Shown: positions 58,609-64,000 of the stretch, piece after piece
Layout of the letters: the number at the start of each line of letters is the position of its first letter
Numbering within the stretch: position 1 is the first letter of the stretch
Origin: Acidimicrobiia bacterium
Lineage (GTDB): Bacteria; Actinomycetota; Acidimicrobiia; IMCC26256; PALSA-610
Assembly: GCA_026002935.1 (NCBI GenBank)
Contig: BPGH01000001.1
Coordinates: forward strand, 1,103,965-1,167,964
Reading direction: 5' to 3'
DNA length: 64,000 nt
Made by a program: the position numbers and the translations under genes
Notes under the pieces: model-generated
What the model was told of the DNA's origin: nothing
Database searches by the model: none
The model's input: the letters and a program-made list of their open reading frames with translations, nothing else

Positions 58609-59472
58609 GTGACGAGCACCCGGCCGGTCGTGCAGGTCTCCGACGCCGTCGAGGCGCGGGAAGGCGCGGGATTCCTCGTGCGGCGACCCTTCGCCTCGGT
58701 GGACCTGCGCGACACCGACCCCTTCCTCCTGCTCGACGAGATGGGTCCGGTCGACTACGCCCCGGGCGAGGCGAAGGGGGCGCCCGACCATCCCCACCGC
58801 GGCTTCGAGACGGTCACCTACGTGCTCGAGGGTGCCATGGAGCACCGGGACTCGACCGGCGGCGGCGGGGTGATCGGCCCCGGCGACACGCAGTGGATGA
58901 CGGCCGGCGCCGGGCTCGTGCACTCCGAGGAGCCCACCCCGGAGATGCTGCGCGACGGCGGCCGGATGCACGGCCTGCAGCTGTGGGTCAACCTGCCGCG
59001 TGCCGAGAAGATGACGCCGCCGCGCTACCAGCTGATCGAGGCCGCGCGCGTCGCGCGGCTCGAGCGCGACGGCGTCGTCGTGCGCGTGATCGCGGGCGAC
59101 GTCGACGGCGTGCAGGGCCCGGGACGCACCCGCACGCCGATCACCTACGCGCACGCCAGCCTCGCGTCGGGCGCAATGCTCGACGTCGCGTGGCCCCGTG
59201 ACTTCAACGCGCTCGTCTACGTGCTCTCGGGGGAGGCGGAGATCGCGGGCCGCACGGTGCGCCGTGGCCAGTTGGCGGTGCTCGGTGACGGCGACCGGCT
59301 GCGGGTGCGGGCGGTCACCGAACTCGAGGCCATGCTGCTCGGCGGGCGGCCGATCCGCGAACCGATCGCGTGGTACGGGCCGTTCGTGATGAACACGAAG
59401 GCCGAGGTGATCGCCGCCATCGAGGACTACGAGGCCGGCCGCCTCGGCCGCATCGTCCCGTCGGGCTCCTAG
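58609..59472 (+). CDS. Pirin-family protein
   Basis: 287 residues, two cupin domains. The N-terminal domain has [20 protein letters not shown] (H-P-H-R-G metal motif) and [20 protein letters not shown] (H and E ligands). [17 protein letters not shown] joins to the second domain. Pirins bind Fe or Ni; some are quercetinases or regulatory. It starts GTG 58609, 29 nt after the molybdoenzyme gene on the same strand, and may be co-transcribed. Confidence 0.92.
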   Translation: MTSTRPVVQVSDAVEAREGAGFLVRRPFASVDLRDTDPFLLLDEMGPVDYAPGEAKGAPDHPHRGFETVTYVLEGAMEHRDSTGGGGVIGPGDTQWMTAGAGLVHSEEPTPEMLRDGGRMHGLQLWVNLPRAEKMTPPRYQLIEAARVARLERDGVVVRVIAGDVDGVQGPGRTRTPITYAHASLASGAMLDVAWPRDFNALVYVLSGEAEIAGRTVRRGQLAVLGDGDRLRVRAVTELEAMLLGGRPIREPIAWYGPFVMNTKAEVIAAIEDYEAGRLGRIVPSGS

Positions 59473-59531
59473 CGCGTCCCGTCGCGCGGCCGGGGCCGGC
59501 CGTGCCGGTGGCCGTCCCCGCACGCGTCCGT

Positions 59532-59537
59532 TACCGT
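59532..59537 (+). promoter_or_regulatory. -10 element, M55 peptidase gene
   Basis: TACCGT ends 7 nt before GTG 59545. Confidence 0.45.
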
Positions 59538-59544
59538 CGCCGGC

Positions 59545-60411
59545 GTGCGCATCTACCTCTCGGTCGACATGGAGGGCGTCAGCGGCGTGACCCGCTGGGC
59601 CGACGTGGTCACCCGCGGCCAGGACTACCAGGCGGCCCGCCGCTGGATGACCGGCGACGTCAACGCGGCCGTGGCCGGCGCGCGGGCGGCCGGCGCGACG
59701 GAGGTCGTCGTCGAGGAGAACCACGGCACCGAGATGCTGTGCAACCTGCTGCTCGACGAGATCGACGCCGACGTCGACGTGGTGCGCGGGCAGCCCCGCG
59801 GCGGCGCCACCACGATGTGGGCGCTCGACGGCTCGTTCGACGCCGTGTTCCTGGTCGGGCACCACGCGAGCGCCGGCGACTACCCGGGCATCTGCGCGCA
59901 CACGATCAGCCACACCCACTACAAGGACGTGCGCCTCGGCGGGCGATCGGTCAGCGAGGGCGAGATGTTCGCCCTCGCCGCCGCGCAGTACGGCGTGCCG
60001 ACGGCGCTGATCACCGGCGACGACGTCGTGTGCGGGATCCTGCAGAAGTGCTGCCCGGGGATCGAGACCGCCGTCGTGAAGCAGGCCGTGTCCCGGGAGG
60101 CCGCGCGGGTCGTGCCGCCGGCGCGCGCGCAGGTGATCATCCGCGACGCCGCCGCCCGGGCCGTCGAGCGGGTGCGTGCGGGCGCCGTCGACGCCCCGGA
60201 GCCGGACCCGCCGTTCGCGTTCGAGGTGGAGCTGCGCGAACCGGTCACCGACGAGGTGCGCGCGGCGGTCGCGCGGCGCTTCCCCGAGTTCTGGGTGTCG
60301 GCCGACGGGCGCGTCTTCGCGTTCTCCGCGGACGAGATGGGGCTCGCGTTCCGCATGGCCGCGATCGTGCAGTTCCTCGCCGAGCAGCCCGAACGGGTCC
60401 GGGCCTACTGA
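59545..60411 (+). CDS. dppA: M55-family D-aminopeptidase (DppA-like)
   Basis: 288 residues. Metal ligands of DppA fall at the expected places: D8 and E10 in YLSVDMEGVSGV, H60 in VEENHGTEML, H106 in LVGHHASAGDY and a later Glu in SVSEGEM. The family hydrolyses D-alanyl peptides, releasing D-Ala from cell-wall precursors or nutrients. GTG 59545 is 7 nt from TACCGT. Its 3' end overlaps the convergent acetyltransferase gene by 7 nt. No peptide transporter is beside it. Confidence 0.92.
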   Translation: MRIYLSVDMEGVSGVTRWADVVTRGQDYQAARRWMTGDVNAAVAGARAAGATEVVVEENHGTEMLCNLLLDEIDADVDVVRGQPRGGATTMWALDGSFDAVFLVGHHASAGDYPGICAHTISHTHYKDVRLGGRSVSEGEMFALAAAQYGVPTALITGDDVVCGILQKCCPGIETAVVKQAVSREAARVVPPARAQVIIRDAAARAVERVRAGAVDAPEPDPPFAFEVELREPVTDEVRAAVARRFPEFWVSADGRVFAFSADEMGLAFRMAAIVQFLAEQPERVRAY

Positions 60412-60992
60412 CCCGTTCCCTGCGGGTGCCCGCCGCGCGCGTCGGTGGCGACGGGGCGGTCGCGCATCCACACGAGCTGGCGGCCGGTCTCACCGGGGGC
60501 CGACGGTGCCACCTCCTCGACGCGCACCAGGGTGAAGCCGAGCTTGCGCGGGATCGCCGCGCTCGCCGCGTTCGCCTCGTCGCAGTAGACGAGGACCTTG
60601 CGGACGCCTCGCACGCGCAGGGCGGCGTCGGTCAGCGCGGCGACCGCCCGGGTCGCGAGCCCGCGGCCGACCTCGCCGGCATGGACCCAGTATCCGATCT
60701 CGAGGGTGCCCCGGCCTCGGCGCGTCATCAGGCCGAAGGAGCCGAGCACGCGCGCCCCGGCCCGGTCGAGCAGGACGTACTCGTAGCTCTCGCCGCTCGA
60801 CCACTGCTCCTGCAGCGTCTCGATCCGACCGCGCTGGAACTCGGGGTCGGTCGCCTCGGGTGCCGCCCAGGGCATGAACGGCCGCAGGTGGTCGAGGCTC
60901 TCCGCGACCGCCCGTGCGACGAGGGCCGCGTGCGCCGGGCGCACGCGCTCCAGCACGACGTCGCCGAGGTCGACGCGCTCCGGCGGGGTCAC
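60405..60992 (-). CDS. GNAT-family N-acetyltransferase (RimJ-like)
   Basis: 195 residues. VLERVRPAHAALVARAVAES, then DRAGARVLGSFGLMTRRGRG, LEIGYWVHAGEVGRGLATRA (motif A with GxGxA in EVGRGLAT) and ANAASAAIPRKLGFTLVRVE define the RimJ/RimL type that acetylates ribosomal proteins or aminoglycosides. GTG 60992 overlaps the ABM-type gene by GTGA. Function on a specific target is unknown. Confidence 0.88.
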   Translation of the reverse strand: MTPPERVDLGDVVLERVRPAHAALVARAVAESLDHLRPFMPWAAPEATDPEFQRGRIETLQEQWSSGESYEYVLLDRAGARVLGSFGLMTRRGRGTLEIGYWVHAGEVGRGLATRAVAALTDAALRVRGVRKVLVYCDEANAASAAIPRKLGFTLVRVEEVAPSAPGETGRQLVWMRDRPVATDARGGHPQGTGQ

Positions 60993-61318
60993 GGCACGCG
61001 CCCGCCGCCGTACGCGCGCTCGACCCGCGCGACCCGCACCGAGTAGCGCTCGTACCAGCGGGTGCGGCCTTCCTCCTGCGCCCATCGGTGCTCGGCCTCC
61101 TGTCTCCACGCCGCGATCGAGGCCTCGTCCGCCCAGTACGAGACGGTGATGCCGAGATCCTCACGGGCGGACTCGACGCCGAGGAAGCCCGGCTGGCGTG
61201 CCGCGAGCTCGAGCATCCGCGCGGCGGCCGCCTCGTAGCCGTCACCGGCCCGCGCGTCGCGCACCGAGGTGAAGACCACCGCGTAGTACGGCGGGTCGGG
61301 GGTGGTCGCGGGCTCCAT
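60989..61318 (-). CDS. Antibiotic biosynthesis monooxygenase-type (ABM) protein
   Basis: 109 residues. YYAVVFTSVRDARAGDGYEA then MLELAARQPGFLGVESARED and ITVSYWADEASIAAWRQEAE form the ferredoxin-like ABM/heme-degrading dimer fold; the R-x-RWYERYSVRVARV end is shared with small-molecule-binding members. The start ATG 61318 has GACAAT 6 nt upstream. It overlaps the acetyltransferase start. Role unknown; possibly quinone or haem handling. Confidence 0.85.
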   Translation of the reverse strand: MEPATTPDPPYYAVVFTSVRDARAGDGYEAAAARMLELAARQPGFLGVESAREDLGITVSYWADEASIAAWRQEAEHRWAQEEGRTRWYERYSVRVARVERAYGGGRVP

Positions 61319-61324
61319 CGCCCC

Positions 61325-61330
61325 ATTGTC
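61325..61330 (-). promoter_or_regulatory. -10-like element, ABM gene
   Basis: GACAAT ends 6 nt before ATG 61318. Confidence 0.35.
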
Positions 61331-61367
61331 GCCCGCGCCGGGCGACCCCTGCCGACGGCGATGACGC

Positions 61368-61397
61368 TTGGGTGCCGCGCCCGCCGGCTCCTACTGT
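61368..61397 (+). promoter_or_regulatory. Promoter of the aminotransferase/amidase pair
   Basis: TTGGGT (61368-61373), 18 nt, TACTGT (61392-61397); GTG 61404 follows 6 nt later (leaderless). Confidence 0.5.
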
Positions 61398-61403
61398 GGC
61401 GGG

Positions 61404-62564
61404 GTGAGCGAGTACCTGGCGTCGCGCCTGCGCGGCTTCGGCACGACGATCTTCGCCGAGATGTCGGCCCTCGCGGCCGCCACCGGGTCGATCAACCTCG
61501 GCCAGGGGTTCCCCGACGAGGACGGCCCCGACGCGGTGAAGCGGGCCGCGGTCGAGGCCATCGAACGGGGGTGCAACCAGTACCCGCCGGGGATCGGCGT
61601 CGCCGAGCTCCGCCGGGCGGTCGCCCGCCACCAGCAACGGTTCTACGGCCTCACCTACGACCCCGACACCGAGGTGCTCGTGACGGCGGGCGCCACCGAG
61701 GCGATCGCGGCGGCGCTGCTCGCCCTGTGCGAGCCGGGCGACGAGGTCGTGACGTTCGAGCCCTACTACGACTCGTACGCGGCGTGCGTCGCGCTCGCGT
61801 GCGCCGGCCGGCGCGTCGTGCAGCTCCGCCCGCCCGACTACGCGTTCGACCCCGACGAACTGCGGGCGGCGGTCACGCCCCGTACCCGGCTCGTGCTGCT
61901 CAACTCGCCGCACAACCCGACCGGGAAGGTGTTCACCCGCGAAGAGCTGCAGGTCGTCGCGGACGTGTGCCTCGAGCACGACCTGCTCGCGGTCACCGAC
62001 GAGGTGTACGAGCACCTCGTGTACGACGGCGAGCACGTGCCGCTCGCGACGCTGCCCGGGATGCGGGACCGCACGGTGACGATCTCGTCGGGCGGCAAGA
62101 CGTTCTCGTTCACCGGCTGGAAGGTCGGCTGGGTGTGCGCCCCGCCCGGGCTCGTCGCCGCGGTGCGCACGACGAAGCAGTTCCTCACCTACGTCAGCGG
62201 CGGCCCCTTCCAGTACGCGATCGCGGTCGGGCTCGACCTGGGCGACGACTACTACGCGTCGTTCCTCGCGGGGATGCGCGAGCGGCGTGACCGGCTGTGC
62301 GCCGGGTTGGCCGACGCCGGGTTCGAGGTGTTCGTGCCGCAGGGCACGTACTTCGTGACGACCGACATCCGCCCGCTCGGCGAGCGCGACGGCCTCGCGT
62401 TCTGCCGCGCCCTGCCGCACCGGTGCGGGGTCGTGGCCGTCCCGAACGTCGTGTTCTACGACGACGAGGCCGCGGGCGCGCCGCTCGTGCGCTGGGCGTG
62501 CTGCAAGCGCCCCGAGGTGCTCGACGAGGCGGTCACGCGGCTGAAGGCGGCGGCCCGTGGCTGA
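61404..62564 (+). CDS. Class I/II PLP aminotransferase (methionine/glutamine type)
   Basis: 386 residues. NLGQGFPDEDGPDAV, NQYPPGIGVAELRRAV, TAGATEAIAAAL, LNSPHNPTGKVF and the PLP lysine K232 in SSGGKTFSFTGWK are the aspartate-aminotransferase-fold motifs of the YbdL/kynurenine-glutamine transaminase group. It would transaminate methionine, glutamine or related amino acids. The next gene (overlap 8 nt) is an omega-amidase-like nitrilase, giving the glutamine transaminase/omega-amidase pair known in methionine salvage. GTG 61404 is set by the promoter. Confidence 0.9.
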   Translation: MSEYLASRLRGFGTTIFAEMSALAAATGSINLGQGFPDEDGPDAVKRAAVEAIERGCNQYPPGIGVAELRRAVARHQQRFYGLTYDPDTEVLVTAGATEAIAAALLALCEPGDEVVTFEPYYDSYAACVALACAGRRVVQLRPPDYAFDPDELRAAVTPRTRLVLLNSPHNPTGKVFTREELQVVADVCLEHDLLAVTDEVYEHLVYDGEHVPLATLPGMRDRTVTISSGGKTFSFTGWKVGWVCAPPGLVAAVRTTKQFLTYVSGGPFQYAIAVGLDLGDDYYASFLAGMRERRDRLCAGLADAGFEVFVPQGTYFVTTDIRPLGERDGLAFCRALPHRCGVVAVPNVVFYDDEAAGAPLVRWACCKRPEVLDEAVTRLKAAARG

Positions 62565-63405
62565 CCGTCCGGGCGGGCGCGCTCCGGTGCTGCGCGTCGC
62601 GGCGGTCCAGCACGACATCGTCTGGGAGCGCCCGGCCGAGAACTTCGCGCGGCTCGCGCCGCTCGTCGCCGCGGCGGCCGGGCGCGGGGCGCGGCTGGTC
62701 GCGTGCACCGAGATGTTCTCCACCGGTTTCTCGATGGCCTCGCAGCGCATCGCGGAGCCGGAGGACGGCCCGAGCAGCGGGTTCCTGCGCGACCAGGCGC
62801 GCACGCACGGGGTGTGGGTGTGCGGCTCGGTGCCGGTGCGACCGCGGGGCGCCGATCTGCCCCACAACCGCCTGCTGGTCGCGGCGCCCGACGGGAGCCT
62901 GCGCCACTACGACAAGATCCACCCGTTCAGCTACAGCGGCGAGCACGAGCACTACGCGGCCGGCGACACCTCCCTGACCCTCGACGTCGAGGGGCTCCGG
63001 ATCAGCTTCTTCGTCTGCTACGACCTGCGGTTCGCCGACGAGTTCTGGGTGCTCGCCCGGGAGACCGACTGCTACGTCGTCGTCGCGAACTGGCCGCGTT
63101 CGCGCCGGGCGCACTGGCGGACGTTGCTCGCGGCGCGGGCCATCGAGAACCAGGCCTACGTCGTCGGCGTGAACCGGGTGGGCGAGGGGGGCGGCACGCA
63201 GTACGCCGGCGACTCGATGATCGTCGACCCCTTCGGGGAGGTCGTCGCCGAGGCGCCCCCCGTCGAGTGCGTCGTGGACGCCGAGGTGAGCGCGGCGCGC
63301 GTGCGCGAGGTCCGGGAGCGGTACCCGTTCCTCGCCGACCGCCGTCCGCCGTCCGCCGTCGGCGCTCGGGAGTCATCCGCCGACCCGGAACCCCGCCGAC
63401 CCTGA
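62557..63405 (+). CDS. Carbon-nitrogen hydrolase, omega-amidase-like
   Basis: 282 residues, nitrilase superfamily. The triad E52 (ACTEMFSTGFSM), K120 (HYDKIHPFSYSGE) and C154 (SFFVCYDLRFADEF) is intact. FTGFSM and HPFSYSGEHEHY are typical of the YafV/Nit2 branch, which hydrolyses the 2-oxoacid amides (2-oxoglutaramate, 2-oxosuccinamate) produced by glutamine or asparagine transaminases. It overlaps the aminotransferase by 8 nt and shares its transcript. Confidence 0.92.
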   Translation: MADRPGGRAPVLRVAAVQHDIVWERPAENFARLAPLVAAAAGRGARLVACTEMFSTGFSMASQRIAEPEDGPSSGFLRDQARTHGVWVCGSVPVRPRGADLPHNRLLVAAPDGSLRHYDKIHPFSYSGEHEHYAAGDTSLTLDVEGLRISFFVCYDLRFADEFWVLARETDCYVVVANWPRSRRAHWRTLLAARAIENQAYVVGVNRVGEGGGTQYAGDSMIVDPFGEVVAEAPPVECVVDAEVSAARVREVRERYPFLADRRPPSAVGARESSADPEPRRP

Positions 63406-63423
63406 ACCCGGCCGACCGCCCGG

Positions 63424-64000
63424 TCAGGTGGTGGTCATCCAGTAGCCGTCGCCCTGGGGACGCGGCGCGACGTCGACCGTGCGGCGGCCGATCGCCGAGC
63501 CGTCGGCGGCCAGGCTGCCGAAGAACCGCGCGTCCCCGAACGAGAACACCCCGCCGTCACGCGCCACCATCCAGTAGCCGCGTCCGGTGGGGGTGGCGGC
63601 GATGCCGACGATGGGTTGGTTGAGGCGGACGCCGCCCATGCTGCCGTGGAATCGGGCGTCCCCGAACGAGAACACCCCGCCGTCGCTGGCGACCATCCAG
63701 TAGCCGCGTCCGGTGGGGGTGGCGGCGATGCCGACGATGGGTTGGTTGAGGCGGACGCCGCCCATGCTGCCGTGGAATCGGGCGTCCCCGAACGAGAACA
63801 CCCCGCCGTCGCTGGCGACCATCCAGTAGCCGCGTCCGGTGGGGGTGGCGGCGATGCCGACGATGGGTTGGTTGAGGCGGACGCCGCCCATGCTGCCGTG
63901 GAATCGGGCGTCGCCGAAGCTGAAGATGCCGCCGTCGCTGGCGACCATCCAGTAGCCGTTGCCGGTGGGGGTGCGGGCCAGGTCGACCACCGGCCGGTTC
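63424..64000 (-). CDS. GYW repeat protein, C-terminal part (cut by window edge)
   Basis: About 192 residues visible; the frame remains open to base 64000, so the gene continues upstream of the visible part. Four 42-residue repeats, consensus [20 protein letters not shown] followed by [20 protein letters not shown], end in a degenerate last unit and GYWMTTT. The pattern is that of beta-propeller-like or beta-solenoid repeats seen in secreted Acidimicrobiia-type proteins; each repeat probably forms one blade. No enzymatic motif is visible. The C-terminus has no anchor or sorting signal, so it is probably secreted or attached through the missing N-terminal region. Confidence 0.75.
   Translation of the reverse strand, partial: NRPVVDLARTPTGNGYWMVASDGGIFSFGDARFHGSMGGVRLNQPIVGIAATPTGRGYWMVASDGGVFSFGDARFHGSMGGVRLNQPIVGIAATPTGRGYWMVASDGGVFSFGDARFHGSMGGVRLNQPIVGIAATPTGRGYWMVARDGGVFSFGDARFFGSLAADGSAIGRRTVDVAPRPQGDGYWMTTT
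63601..63978 (-). repeat. 126-bp tandem repeats within the GYW protein gene
   Basis: Units 63601-63726 and 63727-63852 appear identical base for base; the unit at 63853 is identical for its first 60 nt and then differs mostly by synonymous changes. Recent unequal exchange or gene conversion is the simplest explanation. Confidence 0.85.

Noticed and set aside
63601-63978. CRISPR-like array or insertion
   Set aside because: Repeats are 126 bp, adjacent with no spacers, in frame and encode protein repeats.
1-64000. tRNA, rRNA, transposase, phage or integrase genes
   Set aside because: None recognised by eye; all large frames are explained by chromosomal enzyme and membrane-protein genes.

Overview
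The window is very GC-rich chromosomal DNA (low to mid 70s percent by eye), almost completely coding, with about 59 protein genes and no rRNA, tRNA, transposase or phage gene that I can see. Several things point to an actinobacterium: two luciferase-like F420-type oxidoreductases, an S-(hydroxymethyl)mycothiol dehydrogenase, a TIGR03086/maleylpyruvate-isomerase-like protein, an IdeR/DtxR-like iron box, abundant GTG and TTG starts, and many genes whose -10 hexamer (TANNNT) lies 6-8 nt before the start codon, the pattern of leaderless transcription. The [10 protein letters not shown] repeat protein at the right edge is a type I associate with Acidimicrobiia. That class assignment is inference.

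Left part (1-7.4 kb): the end of a cyclic-nucleotide-binding protein, an LLM oxidoreductase, then a tightly overlapping cassette of PqqD-like protein, nucleotidyltransferase, HprK-related kinase and second PqqD-like protein (an HPr-rel-A-like set). It runs tail to tail into a single gene that fuses a membrane-bound nucleotide-sugar 4,6-dehydratase to a DegT-type aminotransferase. Together these suggest surface-polysaccharide or amino-sugar chemistry of an unusual kind. From 7.4 to 24 kb come a histidine kinase/response regulator pair, a DedA-like membrane protein, a TerC protein behind a yybP-ykoY manganese riboswitch, three non-haem iron dioxygenases (PhyH, TauD-like, AlkB), cspA and typA divergently placed, an amidohydrolase, an orphan ParD-like protein, and a PAP2 protein beside a CrtQ-CrtO pair (glycosylation and acylation of a carotenoid or similar lipid), then a long coiled-coil protein.

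Middle part (24-41.6 kb): a sulfur module (SQR-like flavoprotein, TusE/DsrC-like protein, DsrE-like protein); a thioesterase; a CoA transferase; a methyltransferase; the mycothiol-linked formaldehyde dehydrogenase with its metallo-hydrolase; a four-gene ABC transporter with two ATPases and two permeases; a zinc alcohol dehydrogenase with an acyl-CoA synthetase; a DUF2207 membrane protein; a second LLM oxidoreductase; and superoxide dismutase.

Right part (41.7-64 kb): an FAD-linked 2-hydroxyacid oxidase followed by a ThDP enzyme; two divergent acyl-CoA dehydrogenases sharing a palindromic operator; a STAS protein; bfd-bfr behind an iron box; then small-molecule catabolism genes (Gfo/Idh/MocA oxidoreductase, old-yellow-enzyme, DHDPS-like aldolase, amidohydrolase, HalD/BesD-like oxygenase, carboxymuconolactone-decarboxylase-like proteins, cupin dioxygenase, orphan form-II CoxL-like molybdoenzyme, pirin, DppA-like aminopeptidase), an aminotransferase/omega-amidase pair, and the repeat protein cut by the window edge.

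The observations most worth pursuing are the HPr-rel-A-like cassette beside the dehydratase-aminotransferase fusion, a perfect 17-bp inverted repeat with a 14-bp tandem repeat at 41.6-41.7 kb, the divergent acyl-CoA dehydrogenase promoter/operator, the bacterioferritin with a substituted ferroxidase ligand, and the window-wide leaderless-promoter signature.
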